From Sphingomonas sp. PsM26 (lineage in GTDB: Bacteria > Pseudomonadota > Alphaproteobacteria > Sphingomonadales > Sphingomonadaceae), in the NCBI GenBank assembly GCA_030433805.1, contig JARUXA010000001.1:1-64000 (forward strand): a stretch of 64,000 bases of DNA, given 5' to 3'. The position numbers and the translations under genes were made by a program. Shown here one piece after another: positions 45,074 through 54,636 of this stretch (positions are counted from its first letter, which is position 1; the number at the start of each line of letters is the position of its first letter). The notes beneath the pieces are model-generated. The model saw only the letters and a list, made by a program, of their open reading frames with translations, searched no databases and was not told the origin of the DNA.

Positions 45074-45130
45074 TTCCCACCATCCCCCCGCTTACTTATA
45101 CTCGTGTCAATAAGCGGGAGAGCGACACGA
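45074..45130 (+). promoter_or_regulatory. P450 promoter with two interleaved inverted repeats
   Basis: TTCCCA (45074-45079), 17 bases, TATACT (45097-45102) is a good sigma-70 candidate. Repeat A: CCCGCTTA (45087-45094) with TAAGCGGG (45111-45118). Repeat B: TCGTGTC (45102-45108) with GACACGA (45124-45130), the last base being the A of the ATG. The order A-B-A'-B' is that of a pseudoknot if transcribed, or two overlapping operators if DNA. A' contains the ribosome-binding GGGAG. Confidence 0.55.
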
Positions 45131-46503
45131 TGGCCTACGCCCACAGTTTCAAGGCGAACCCGCACTGGCTGCCACGCCAGAAACAATCCGCGATCCGCGA
45201 CATTCCCGGTGAGGACGGGCTTCCCTTCATCGGCAACACCTTCCGGATGCTGCGCGATCCGGGCGCATTCGGGCGGCGGATGATCGCGCAATATGGTCCG
45301 GTGTTCCGCAACAACGCGTTCGGCGGCCCGACCGTGACGCTGGTCGGCCCGGAGGCGAACGAACTCGTGCTGTTCGACCGGGAGCGCGTGTTCTCGTCCG
45401 AACAGGGCTGGGGGCCGCTGCTCAACCTGCTGTTCCCGCGCGGGTTGATGCTGATGGACTTCGAAAAGCACCGCGCCGACCGCAAGGTGATGGCGGTCGC
45501 GTTCAAGCCCGAACCAATGCGGCATTATGCCGAGACGCTCAATGCGGGGATCGCGCGCGAAGTCGCGACCTGGGGCGACCGGCCGATGCGCTTCTATGAT
45601 GCGATCAAGCAGCTGACGCTCGATCTCGCTGCCGAGAGCTTCCTCGGAATGCCGCTTGGTGCGGAGGCGAACCGGATCAACCAGGCGTTCGTCGACGAGG
45701 TGCAGGCGTCGATCACCCCGATCCGCATTCCGCTGCCGGGGACGCAGATGCGCAAGGGGGTCAAGGCGCGCGCCTATCTGATCGACCTGTTCAAACGCGA
45801 GATCCCGGCGCGGCGGGCAGGCGAGGGGCAGGACTTCTTCTCGCAATTCTGCCGCGCGACCGGTGACGACGGGCAACCGCTGTCCGCTGATGCCATCGCG
45901 GACCACATGAACTTCCTGATGATGGCGGCGCACGATACGATCACTTCGTCGGCGACGAGCCTCGTCATGCTGCTCGGGCGCAACCCCGAATGGCAGGAAA
46001 AGCTTCGTGCCGAGATCGCCGCGCTCGGGCTCAACGACGGCGGCGCGTTGCCTTACGGCCAGCTCGACCGGCTGGAATTGACCGACATGGCGTTCAAGGA
46101 GGCGCTGCGGATGATTCCGCCGGTGCCGTCGCTGCCCAGGCGCGCGGTCAAGGATTTCGACTTTGGGGGCTATCATATTCCCGCGGGCAGCACGGTCAGT
46201 GTCAGCGTGGCGTACACGCACATGATGCCCGAGCTATGGCCCGATCCGACGCGGTTCGATCCGCTGCGCTTTCTGCCCGATGCGGTGCGTGCGCGGCACA
46301 AATATGCGTGGGTACCGTTCGGCGGGGGCGCGCACATGTGCCTTGGCTTGCACTTTGCGACGATGCAGATCCGGATCCTGATGACGCAGTTGCTGAGCCG
46401 CTACCGGATCGAGCTCGCTGCGGGGTCCGGCGCGGAATGGCAGGCGTGGCCGATTCCGCAGCCCAAGGATGGGTTGCCGTTGCGGTTCGTGCCGCTGGGG
46501 TAG
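45130..46503 (+). CDS. Cytochrome P450
   Basis: Heme monooxygenase, 457 residues from ATG 45130. Heme-binding motif FGGGAHMCLG with Cys about 404; I-helix MMAAHDTITSSAT (the usual Gly before x-D-T is Ala-His); ExxR in KEALRMIPP. The N-terminal DIPGEDGLPFIGNTFRMLRDP is cytosolic with no membrane anchor. Overall style resembles the CYP120/CYP26-like bacterial group that acts on isoprenoid or retinoid-like substrates (low-confidence subclass). Redox partners are not in the window. An Old Yellow Enzyme gene follows on the other strand. Confidence 0.93.
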   Translation: MAYAHSFKANPHWLPRQKQSAIRDIPGEDGLPFIGNTFRMLRDPGAFGRRMIAQYGPVFRNNAFGGPTVTLVGPEANELVLFDRERVFSSEQGWGPLLNLLFPRGLMLMDFEKHRADRKVMAVAFKPEPMRHYAETLNAGIAREVATWGDRPMRFYDAIKQLTLDLAAESFLGMPLGAEANRINQAFVDEVQASITPIRIPLPGTQMRKGVKARAYLIDLFKREIPARRAGEGQDFFSQFCRATGDDGQPLSADAIADHMNFLMMAAHDTITSSATSLVMLLGRNPEWQEKLRAEIAALGLNDGGALPYGQLDRLELTDMAFKEALRMIPPVPSLPRRAVKDFDFGGYHIPAGSTVSVSVAYTHMMPELWPDPTRFDPLRFLPDAVRARHKYAWVPFGGGAHMCLGLHFATMQIRILMTQLLSRYRIELAAGSGAEWQAWPIPQPKDGLPLRFVPLG

Positions 46504-46562
46504 GGGGTTGAGTGCAATGCCGTCATCCCAAGTCCGTCATTCCCGCACAGACGAGAGGTCTG

Positions 46563-46680
46563 CAAAACCGTCCGTCATCCTGAACTCGTTTCAGGATCCA
46601 GCCCTCCGCGAGCTCGGATTATGCCTGTTGCGCGGTGGATGCTGAAACAAGTTCAGCATGACGGCAGCGTTTGGGGCGCG
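46563..46680. repeat. Repeat family 3, copy A
   Basis: About 118 bases with left arm CCGTCATCCTGAACTCGTTT... and right arm ...GCTGAAACAAGTTCAGCATG near 46639-46663, forming 29-base imperfect inverted arms with a ~35-base centre. Very similar to copies at 49665-49782 and 57842-57959. It occupies most of the 306-base gap between P450 and the OYE gene; no gene seen. Confidence 0.88.
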
Positions 46681-46809
46681 AGGTTACGATCAAACCTGCG
46701 ACTGTGGGTATGCAAAGGTTTCGCGCAGGCAGGAATGCTTCGTCTCGGATGACGGATCCGGGGGGAGGGGCCGCCGCACCATCTCTGGCGCGGCGGTAGT
46801 CAGATACGC

Positions 46810-47898
46810 TTACGCGTCGGCGGTCTGCAGGGCGGGGTAGTCAATATACCCCTCAGGCCCCTGGCTGTACCAGGTCTTGGCGTTGTCCTTCGCGAGCGGC
46901 GCGCCGGTGCGCAGGCGCTCGGGCAAATCGGGGTTGCTGATGAAGGTGCGCCCGAACGCGATCGCGTCGGCTACGCCCGAATCGAGCGCGGCCTGCGCCT
47001 CCTCGACCGTCGTGTAGTCCGAGTTGAGCACCAGCGGCCCCTTGAAAACCTTGCGGATTTCAGGCGACTGCTTGGGGACGTCGGTTTTGCCGAAGGTGCC
47101 GTCGGGGCCGGGCTCGCGCAGTTCGAGGAAGGCGATACCGAGATCGTCGAGCACCTTGGCAGCCGCAGTGAACAGTTCGGTTGCGTTGCTGTCGTCCACC
47201 CCTTGCGAGTCGCCGTTGGGCGAAAGGCGTACCGCGGTGCGGTCGGCCCCTGCGACGCTGACGACGCGCTCGGTTACTTCGCGCAGCAGACGCACGCGGT
47301 TTTCAACCGATCCGCCGTACGAATCGTCTCGAAAGTTGGCGTTATCGCGCAGGAACTGGTCGATCAGATACCCGTTTGCAGCATGAATCTGCACGCCGTC
47401 GAACCCGGCTGCCATCGCGTTGCGCGTCGCCAGTTCGTAATCGTCGATCAGCCGCGGGATTTCCGACAGCTCGAGCGGGCGGGCGGTCTCGAAGTCCTGC
47501 TTGCCATCATAGGTATGCGCCTGGCCCGCGGTCGCGGTCGCCGAGGACGAGACCGGCTGCATGCCGATCACCGAGGAATGGACCTGGCGGCCCATGTGCC
47601 ACAACTGGACCATGATTCGGCCACCCGCGGCATGGACGCGGTCGGTGATCAGCTTCCACTGCGCGACCTGCTCGTCGTTCCACAGGCCCGGCGCGAACGG
47701 CCAGCCGAGCCCTTCGCGGCTGATGCCGGTGGCTTCGGTGATGATCAGCCCGGCATTCGCGCGCTGCTCGTAATAGGTCTGCATGATCTCGGTCGGCACG
47801 AACTCGCGCGTCGAGCGGCCACGCGTCAGCGGTGCCATGAGAATACGGTTGGGCGAGTGGATGGCGCCAAGCTGGATGGGGTCGAACAGGCTGGGCAT
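46810..47898 (-). CDS. Old Yellow Enzyme family alkene reductase
   Basis: FMN-dependent NAD(P)H ene-reductase, 362 residues. Landmarks: MAPLTRGRSTREFVPTEIM, YYEQRANAGLIITEATGIS, the substrate-binding pair in VQIHAANGYLIDQFL, and NYGGSVENR-type DSYGGSVENRVRLL. Similar to NemA/N-ethylmaleimide or morphinone reductases acting on activated C=C bonds and nitroesters. Divergent from the DMT gene with a very small gap. Confidence 0.95.
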   Translation of the reverse strand: MPSLFDPIQLGAIHSPNRILMAPLTRGRSTREFVPTEIMQTYYEQRANAGLIITEATGISREGLGWPFAPGLWNDEQVAQWKLITDRVHAAGGRIMVQLWHMGRQVHSSVIGMQPVSSSATATAGQAHTYDGKQDFETARPLELSEIPRLIDDYELATRNAMAAGFDGVQIHAANGYLIDQFLRDNANFRDDSYGGSVENRVRLLREVTERVVSVAGADRTAVRLSPNGDSQGVDDSNATELFTAAAKVLDDLGIAFLELREPGPDGTFGKTDVPKQSPEIRKVFKGPLVLNSDYTTVEEAQAALDSGVADAIAFGRTFISNPDLPERLRTGAPLAKDNAKTWYSQGPEGYIDYPALQTADA

Positions 47899-47918
47899 AT
47901 GCGCAAAGTCCTTTTGCT

Positions 47919-48905
47919 ATGACGCACTCAGATAGGACGCTACAGCACGCCATGCATCGCCGCACCGCCGAAAGAAAAACTGTCTCGTCCAAAATGCCGG
48001 TCGAGCCGACCGCGATCGCGATCGCGGCGGTGATCCTCGCCAATGTCGCGCTGGCGTTCGGGCCGTGGTTCGTGCGGCTGGCGGATGTCGGGCCAGTGTC
48101 CTCCGCCTTCTGGCGGATCACGCTCGCCGCACCCGTGCTGATGGCGGCGGCGCTGTCGACCGGCTGGCGACCGTGGACGACGGGCGCCGGCGAGCGCGGT
48201 GGCACGCCGCGGCCGGCGAACGTCGGCCTGTCGCCGATGCTGTGGTTCGTGATCGCACTCGGGGGCGTGTGCTTCGCGGCGGATCTCGCGAGCTGGCATC
48301 TCGGCATCCTGCGCACCACGCTCGCCAATGCGACGCTGTTCGGGAATTGCGCGATCCTGATGTTCCCGATCTACGGCTTCCTCGTTGCGCGCGCCTGGCC
48401 GACGCGGATCCAGGGAATCGCGCTGCTGCTCGCCGGCGTCGGCGCGATTCTGTTGATGGGGCGGTCGTATCAGCTCGATCCGCGCAATCTGGCGGGGGAC
48501 ATGCTCTGCCTGCTCGCTGGCGTGCTCTACACCGGCTATTTCATCCTGATGGCGCGCGCCCGCGCGACGATGGCGCCGATCCCCGCGCTCGCGCTGTCGA
48601 CGCTCGCGAGCATCCTGCCGCTGCTGGTCTTCGCGCTGCTGCTCGGCGAGCGCATGTGGCCGACGCAGTGGGGGCCGCTGCTCGGGCTCGCGCTGGTCAG
48701 CCAGATCATCGGGCAGGGGCTGATGATCTTCGCGCTCGGCCGCCTGCCGCCATTGATCGTCGGACTTGCGCTGCTGGTCCAGCCGGTGGTCGGCGCGACG
48801 ATCGGCTGGACCGTTTACGGCGAGAAGCTCGGCCTGCCCGACCTGTTCGGTGCGTCGCTCGTCGCGGTCGCGCTGGTGCTGGTAAGCCGCCGCGCCCGCG
48901 ACTAG
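47919..48905 (+). CDS. EamA/DMT family transporter
   Basis: Ten-helix inner-membrane transporter. From ATG 47919 the protein is 328 residues, but the first ~30 residues are polar and poorly typical. ATG 47952 or 47994 (MPVEPTAIAIAAVILANVAL) would give a normal ~303-residue protein and a better promoter space to the divergent OYE gene. EamA repeat signatures: FVRLADVGPVSSAFWRITLAAP and GVLYTGYFILMARARATM. Substrate unknown. Confidence 0.87.
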   Translation: MTHSDRTLQHAMHRRTAERKTVSSKMPVEPTAIAIAAVILANVALAFGPWFVRLADVGPVSSAFWRITLAAPVLMAAALSTGWRPWTTGAGERGGTPRPANVGLSPMLWFVIALGGVCFAADLASWHLGILRTTLANATLFGNCAILMFPIYGFLVARAWPTRIQGIALLLAGVGAILLMGRSYQLDPRNLAGDMLCLLAGVLYTGYFILMARARATMAPIPALALSTLASILPLLVFALLLGERMWPTQWGPLLGLALVSQIIGQGLMIFALGRLPPLIVGLALLVQPVVGATIGWTVYGEKLGLPDLFGASLVAVALVLVSRRARD

Positions 48906-48914
48906 ATAGGGCGG

Positions 48915-49619
48915 ATGGCCGATCCGATCCCGCTCCCTGTAGCTCCCGCCACCCTCACCACCAATCGGCTCGCCGATGCGACGCTCGACGAGATCCGCGC
49001 CGCGCTCGCGCCGTCGATCGCGGACAATGCCGGGTTCGATGGCTGGGGCGATGCCGCGCGCGACATGGCGGCGGATCAGGCGGAGGTCGACCGCGACGTC
49101 GCACGGCTCGCCTTTCCGGGCGGTGCGGTCGACATGATCGAGGCGTGGTTCGCACAGATCGACGCGGAGATGCTCGCGCGGCTGCCGCAGGAACGGCTGA
49201 TGACGATGAAGATCCGCGACCGGATCACCGCGCTGGTCGAGGCGCGGCTCGATATCGTCGCGCCCAACCGCGAGGCATTGCGGCGCGCGCTGGCGATCCT
49301 GGCGTTGCCGCAGAATGCACTGCGCGGGGTCAAGCTCGGCTGGCATGCCGCCGACGTGATGTGGCGTGCGGCGGGCGATACCGCGACCGACTATAACCAT
49401 TATACCAAGCGCACCCTGCTCGCGGGCGTTTACGGCGCGACCGTGACCGTTTTCCTCGACGACGACAGCGATGGCCATGCCGACACGCGCGCCTTCCTGG
49501 CGCGGCGGATCTGGGGGATCATGCGGTTCGAACGCGTCAAGGCGCGGCTGGTTGGCCAGTCAGAGCTGCGCCCGAGTTTTTCGCGGTTTGTCGGGCGGTT
49601 GCGCTATCCGGCGGTGTGA
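48915..49619 (+). CDS. COQ9 family protein
   Basis: Ubiquinone-biosynthesis accessory protein, lipid-binding TetR-like fold. 234 residues. The COQ9 core includes ALPQNALRGVKLGWHAADVMWRAAGDTATDYNHYTKRTLLAGVYGAT, with the lipid-presenting helices near the C-terminus. Starts nine bases after the transporter gene. UbiG is at 12 kb. Confidence 0.92.
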   Translation: MADPIPLPVAPATLTTNRLADATLDEIRAALAPSIADNAGFDGWGDAARDMAADQAEVDRDVARLAFPGGAVDMIEAWFAQIDAEMLARLPQERLMTMKIRDRITALVEARLDIVAPNREALRRALAILALPQNALRGVKLGWHAADVMWRAAGDTATDYNHYTKRTLLAGVYGATVTVFLDDDSDGHADTRAFLARRIWGIMRFERVKARLVGQSELRPSFSRFVGRLRYPAV

Positions 49620-49664
49620 TTTCGCGGGGGGCAAGCGTCGTCCGACAGGGTGCGCGCGTTTTGC

Positions 49665-49782
49665 CAAACCGTCCGTCATCCTGAACTTGTTTGAGGATCC
49701 AGCCCTCCGCGAGTCCGGTCCGTCCTTGTTGCATGGTGGATGCTGAAACAAGTTCAGCATGACGGCAGCTTTTTGGGGGCGC
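49665..49782. repeat. Repeat family 3, copy B
   Basis: Same organisation as copies A and C: CCGTCATCCTGAACTTGTTT left half, centre AGCCCTCCGCGAGTCCGG, right half GGTGGATGCTGAAACAAGTT then CAGCATGACGGCAG. Lies between COQ9 and feoA. Confidence 0.88.
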
Positions 49783-49871
49783 AGGGAGACGAAAAAGCGA
49801 CCGCGCCATCCTGCGGCGTTAATACGACGAGCTGCGAACCGATCGCAAATATCGCTGGCTATCCGCTCCCG

Positions 49872-49891
49872 TTATTGATAATCAGTCGCAT
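49872..49891 (+). promoter_or_regulatory. Fur-box-like site upstream of feoAB
   Basis: TTATTGATAATCAGTCGCAT lies directly before the feoA start. GATAATCA resembles the Fur box half GATAAT(G/C)A, and the position fits iron repression of a ferrous-iron uptake operon. Sequence match is partial. Confidence 0.5.
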
Positions 49892-49892
49892 C

Positions 49893-50165
49893 ATGGATAT
49901 GTCCACTCCCGTGAAGCATTCCCTCAGCCTCGAATCGCTGCCGCACCGTCAGGTCGCGACCGTTTCCGCGATCGACTGGACGCACCTGTCGACTCCGGAG
50001 GCGCGCCGCTTGCGCGAATTCGGCTTCGATGAAGGCGTTGGAGTCGAAGTGCTGCACCGCGCGAGCCTCGGCAAGGGGCCGATCGCATGCCGGATCGGGC
50101 GGATGACCGTTGCCCTGCGCCGCGCGGTTGCGGGCGCGATCCTTGTTTTGCCCGTCACGCAATAA
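49893..50165 (+). CDS. feoA: Ferrous iron transport protein A
   Basis: SH3-like cytoplasmic partner of FeoB. 90 residues from ATG 49893 (or 88 from the second ATG at 49899). TPEARRLREFGFDEGVGVEVLHRASLGKGPIACRIG and MTVALRRAVAGAILV match FeoA. Followed by feoB after 14 bases. Confidence 0.9.
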   Translation: MDMSTPVKHSLSLESLPHRQVATVSAIDWTHLSTPEARRLREFGFDEGVGVEVLHRASLGKGPIACRIGRMTVALRRAVAGAILVLPVTQ

Positions 50166-50179
50166 GTGATTCCTCAACG

Positions 50180-52045
50180 ATGACCGCCACGCCACTCGTG
50201 GCGCTGGTCGGCAATCCCAATGCCGGCAAGAGCGCGCTGTTCAACGCGCTGACCGGCGCACGCCAGAAGGTCGGCAATTATCCCGGCGTCACGGTCGAGC
50301 GGCATTCGGGCAAGCTCGTGCTGGCGGATGGCCGCACCGTCGATCTGGTCGATCTTCCCGGCGCGTACAGCCTCGATCCCTCGAGCCCCGACGAACGCGT
50401 CACGCGTGACGTCGTCACCGGCACGCAGACCGGTGAGCGGCTGCCCGATGCGCTGGTCGTGGTGCTCGACGCGTCCAACCTCGACAACCACCTGCGCTTT
50501 GCGCTCCAGTTGATCGCCTTGGGACTCCCGGTGGTGGTCGCGCTCAACATGTTCGATCTCGCCGAGCGCGACGGGCTGACGCTTGATCCGCAGAAACTGG
50601 CGGCCGAACTCGGCGTGCCGGTGGTCGCGACCGTCGCGGTGCGGCGACGCGGGCTCGATGAATTGAAGACGCTGCTCGCCGGGATCGTCGATGCGGATGC
50701 CGCGATCCGGCTGCGCCCGAGCAACCATGCGATCGGCGAGGACATCGTCACGCTGCAACGCCGCGCACGCCAGATCGCGACCGCGGCGACCATTTCCGAG
50801 GCACCGGTGCGCCGCTGGACCCACGCGCTCGATGCGGTCGCGCTGCATCCGGTGTTCGGGCTGATCATGCTGGCCACGATCCTGTTCGTGATGTTCCAGG
50901 CGGTGTTCAGCTGGGCGACCGTCCCCGCCGATGCGATCGACGCGGGGTTCAAGGCGCTCGAGGACATGATCAAGGCGAACCTGCCCGATTCGATCCTGCG
51001 CTCGCTCGTCACCGACGGGGTGATCGCAGGCGTCGGCGCGGTAATCGTGTTTTTGCCGCAGATTTTGATCCTGTTCCTGTTCATCCTCGTGCTCGAGGCA
51101 TCGGGCTATATGGTCCGCGCGGCGTTCCTGATGGACCGGATCATGGCGAGCGTCGGCCTGTCGGGGCGCGCGTTCATTCCTTTGCTGTCGAGCTTCGCCT
51201 GCGCGATCCCCGGCATCATGGCGACTCGCACGATCGAGGACGAGAAGGACCGGCTCACCACCATCCTGATCGCGCCGTTGATGACCTGTTCGGCGCGGCT
51301 GCCGGTCTACACGCTGGTGATCGGCGCGTTCATTCCCAACCGGCAGGTGCTTCCCTTCATCGGGTTGCAGGGGCTGGTGATGTTCTCGCTCTATATCCTC
51401 GGCGTGGTCGGTGCGTTCGTTGTTGCATTGGTGCTGCGGCGGACCGTCACTCAAGGCGTGTCGTCGGGCTTCATGATGGAAATGCCCAAATATCAGATGC
51501 CGCGGCTGCGCGACGTCGGCATCGGGCTGTGGGCGCGCGCGGAAATCTTTCTCAAGCGCGCCGGCACGATCATCCTGTTCTCGACCGTGATCCTGTGGGC
51601 GTTGCTGAGCTTCCCCAAGCCGCCTGCCGGAAGCAGCGTGTCGCCGGTCAATTATTCGGTTGCAGGCCGTATTGCCAATGCGATCGAGCCGGCGTTCCGC
51701 CCGATCGGCTTCAACCGCGACATCGTGCTCGCGCTCATCCCCGCGATGGCGGCGCGCGAAGTCGCGGTCGCCGCGATCGGCACGGTCTATGCGATCGACA
51801 ATCCCGACAGCGCGTCGGGCGGGCGGCAGATGATCGACAACCTCCGTGGCCGGTGGAGCCTGCCGACCGCGCTCGCCTTCCTGATGTGGTTCGTCTTCGC
51901 GCCGCAGTGCATTTCCACGATCGCCGTCACCCGGCGCGAGACCAACGGTTGGCGCTGGCCCGCCTTCATGGTTGGCTATTTGTTCACGCTCGCCTACATC
52001 GCTGCAGGAGCCACCTATTGGGCGGCAATCGGACTCGGGCTGTAA
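50180..52045 (+). CDS. feoB: Ferrous iron transporter FeoB
   Basis: Fe(II) transporter with an N-terminal G domain. 621 residues. G1 GNPNAGKS at 11-18, G3 VDLPGAYSL, G4 LNMFD. Two Gate domains have SFACAIPGIMATRTI and LIPAMAAREVAVAAIG. The G5 region leads into the GDI helices about 165-240. No FeoC gene follows; ssb does. Confidence 0.96.
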   Translation: MTATPLVALVGNPNAGKSALFNALTGARQKVGNYPGVTVERHSGKLVLADGRTVDLVDLPGAYSLDPSSPDERVTRDVVTGTQTGERLPDALVVVLDASNLDNHLRFALQLIALGLPVVVALNMFDLAERDGLTLDPQKLAAELGVPVVATVAVRRRGLDELKTLLAGIVDADAAIRLRPSNHAIGEDIVTLQRRARQIATAATISEAPVRRWTHALDAVALHPVFGLIMLATILFVMFQAVFSWATVPADAIDAGFKALEDMIKANLPDSILRSLVTDGVIAGVGAVIVFLPQILILFLFILVLEASGYMVRAAFLMDRIMASVGLSGRAFIPLLSSFACAIPGIMATRTIEDEKDRLTTILIAPLMTCSARLPVYTLVIGAFIPNRQVLPFIGLQGLVMFSLYILGVVGAFVVALVLRRTVTQGVSSGFMMEMPKYQMPRLRDVGIGLWARAEIFLKRAGTIILFSTVILWALLSFPKPPAGSSVSPVNYSVAGRIANAIEPAFRPIGFNRDIVLALIPAMAAREVAVAAIGTVYAIDNPDSASGGRQMIDNLRGRWSLPTALAFLMWFVFAPQCISTIAVTRRETNGWRWPAFMVGYLFTLAYIAAGATYWAAIGLGL

Positions 52046-52074
52046 CGGCCCCCTAGCAGCGGGATGCGAAAGAC

Positions 52075-52649
<575 letters not shown>

Positions 52650-52650
<1 letters not shown>

Positions 52651-52677
52651 ACCGAACCGGTCCCGCAGCGTTCGGTT
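52650..52677. terminator. Hairpin between ssb and the sensor kinase
   Basis: AACCGAAC (52650-52657) and GTTCGGTT (52670-52677) are perfect 8-base arms with a 12-base loop, starting at the ssb stop codon. There is no T-run, so it may be a weak terminator or a leader element of the kinase gene that starts six bases later. Confidence 0.45.
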
Positions 52678-52682
52678 AACCT

Positions 52683-54206
52683 ATGATAAATGCCCTTTCG
52701 TTCGACGCGCCAATCGGCCACGGCTGGCGCGTCGATGAGACGGTTCGCGCGGCAGCCATTGCCGAGCACCGGATCGACACGCTGCGCGACGACGCGGCGC
52801 TGAAGACGATCACCGATTTCGCCGCAGAATTGTGCAATGCGCCGATCGCGCTGGTCAGCATCGTCGAACTCAGCCGGCAGACATTCCTGTCGCGCACCGG
52901 GCTCGATGCGACCGAGACGCCGCGCGAGATGTCGTTCTGCGCGCATGCCATGCTCGGCGACGACGTGATGGTCGTTCCCGATGCCCGATTGGACCCGCGC
53001 TTTACCGACAATCCGCTCGTCACCGGCGAGATGGGGATTCGCTTCTATGCCGGTGTCCCGCTGGTGAGCGACGACGGCGTTCCTTTGGGGTCGCTGTGCA
53101 TCATCGACACGGAGACGCGCGAAGGGCTGACCCCGCTGCAACGCCGCGGGTTGAAGGTTCTGGCGAACGACGTGCTCAACCGCCTGACCGACAGCCGCGA
53201 CAAGGAAAGCGCGCGCGCGGTGATCGCAGATCGCGAAGGCCGGTTCCGCACGCTGGCGGACAGCATGCCGCAGATGGTGTGGTCGACGCTGCCCGACGGA
53301 TTCCACGATTATTACAATGCGCGCTGGTACGAATTCACGGGCGTGCCCGCAGGGTCGACCGATGGCGCGGGCTGGAACGACATTTTCCACCCCGACGATC
53401 AGGATCGCGCGTGGGCCGTGTGGCAGCATTCGCTCGCGACCGGGGAGCCGTATCAGATCGAATATCGGTTGCGACACCATGACGGCACCTATCGCTGGAC
53501 GCTCGGCCGCGCGTTGCCGATGACCGACGACAGCGGCGCGATCCTGCGCTGGATCGGCACCTGCACCGACATCCACGAACAGAAACTGGCGAGCGAAGAG
53601 CGCGAGGTCATCGCGCAGGAATTGAGCCACCGGATCAAGAACATCTTTGCGGTGATCTCGGGTCTGATTTCGTTTGCCGCGCGATCGCATCCCGATTTCC
53701 GCCCGATCGCGGACGACCTTCGCGCGCGTGTCACGGCGCTCGGCCGCGCGCACGACTTCGTTCGCCCGCACAGCGCGAACTCGCGGCCGCACGCCCACCA
53801 AAACAGCCTTCACGGACTGCTCGAGGCGCTGTTCCTGCCGTATCAGCCGGCCGATGCCGCGCGAATCCGCGTCAGCGGGACTGACGTCGCGATCGACGAC
53901 CGGTCGGCGACACCGCTTGCGTTGCTGTTCCACGAACTCGCCACCAACGCGGTCAAATATGGCGCATTGTCGAACGATTCGGGCCATGTCGCGGTGACGA
54001 TCGATGTCGATGCCGACCAGGTCGCGCTGACCTGGCACGAGCATGGGGGGCCTGCGGTGTCGCATCCCGCAACCGTGGGATTCGGCGCGCAGTTGATCGA
54101 CCTGAGCGCGACACGGCAATTGGGCGGGACCGTCGTCCACGATTGGGCGCAGGACGGGCTGCGGGTCGTGTTGAAGGTATCGAATGCGGCGCTGAGCCGC
54201 GGCTGA
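52683..54206 (+). CDS. HWE-family sensor histidine kinase, GAF-PAS-HWE
   Basis: Soluble sensor kinase of 507 residues. GAF domain about 25-170 (SLCIIDTETREGLTPLQ), PAS/PAC about 182-305 (MPQMVWSTLPDGFHDYYNARWYEFTG; YRWTLGRALPMTDD). The HWE kinase core carries the phospho-acceptor His316 in ELSHRIKNIFAVI and an ATP-binding region LALLFHELATNAVKYGALS. The Trp-x-Glu of the family is in LTWHEHGGP. Such PAS-HWE kinases often respond to light, redox or general stress in alphaproteobacteria; no LOV cysteine motif (NCRFLQ) is present. Convergent with a response regulator. Confidence 0.92.
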   Translation: MINALSFDAPIGHGWRVDETVRAAAIAEHRIDTLRDDAALKTITDFAAELCNAPIALVSIVELSRQTFLSRTGLDATETPREMSFCAHAMLGDDVMVVPDARLDPRFTDNPLVTGEMGIRFYAGVPLVSDDGVPLGSLCIIDTETREGLTPLQRRGLKVLANDVLNRLTDSRDKESARAVIADREGRFRTLADSMPQMVWSTLPDGFHDYYNARWYEFTGVPAGSTDGAGWNDIFHPDDQDRAWAVWQHSLATGEPYQIEYRLRHHDGTYRWTLGRALPMTDDSGAILRWIGTCTDIHEQKLASEEREVIAQELSHRIKNIFAVISGLISFAARSHPDFRPIADDLRARVTALGRAHDFVRPHSANSRPHAHQNSLHGLLEALFLPYQPADAARIRVSGTDVAIDDRSATPLALLFHELATNAVKYGALSNDSGHVAVTIDVDADQVALTWHEHGGPAVSHPATVGFGAQLIDLSATRQLGGTVVHDWAQDGLRVVLKVSNAALSRG

Positions 54207-54209
54207 CGG

Positions 54210-54608
54210 TCAGGCGAGCAGGACGAAGTCAGCGTTGACGGCTTCCTGCCGCGGCGTGTCCCCGGCGGTTGCCGCAGCCGCCGCACACAGGATCGCCGAT
54301 TCGCTGAACGGCTTGCGGACATAACCGAGGGCGCCGCTCGGGTGCGCGATCTGGCTCGGGTTGGCGGTCACGAACACGACCTTCAGACCGTATTTTTCCG
54401 CCAGCGTCCGCGCGAGCTCGGGTCCGGTCGGACCGTCGCGCAAATTGATGTCGACCAGCGCGAAACTGCAATCCTCGGCAGCATCGAGGGCGCCCAGCTT
54501 GTCCGCCGCGATCGCCTTCACCGCATAGCCTGCATCGACCAGGATCCGCTCGAGATCGAGCGCGACGAAGATCTCGTCTTCGACGATCAGCGCGGTGGGG
54601 ATGGACAT
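54210..54608 (-). CDS. Single-domain response regulator
   Basis: 132 residues, receiver domain only. Acidic pocket Glu10-Asp11-Glu12, phospho-acceptor about Asp53 in LVDINLRDGP, Thr about 81, Lys about 99 in YVRKPFSES. No output domain, so it acts by protein contact. It faces the HWE kinase gene with three bases between the stops and is the likely partner or phosphate sink. The start at 54608 is an ATG; upstream in-frame residues are not conserved-looking. Confidence 0.9.
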   Translation of the reverse strand: MSIPTALIVEDEIFVALDLERILVDAGYAVKAIAADKLGALDAAEDCSFALVDINLRDGPTGPELARTLAEKYGLKVVFVTANPSQIAHPSGALGYVRKPFSESAILCAAAAATAGDTPRQEAVNADFVLLA

Positions 54609-54636
54609 AACAGGAACACGATCTGCATGATGTAAG

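Noticed and set aside
47940..49478. 512-codon minus-strand ORF opposite the DMT transporter and COQ9
   Set aside because: Very Arg/Gln-rich antisense frame; both sense genes have clear family motifs.
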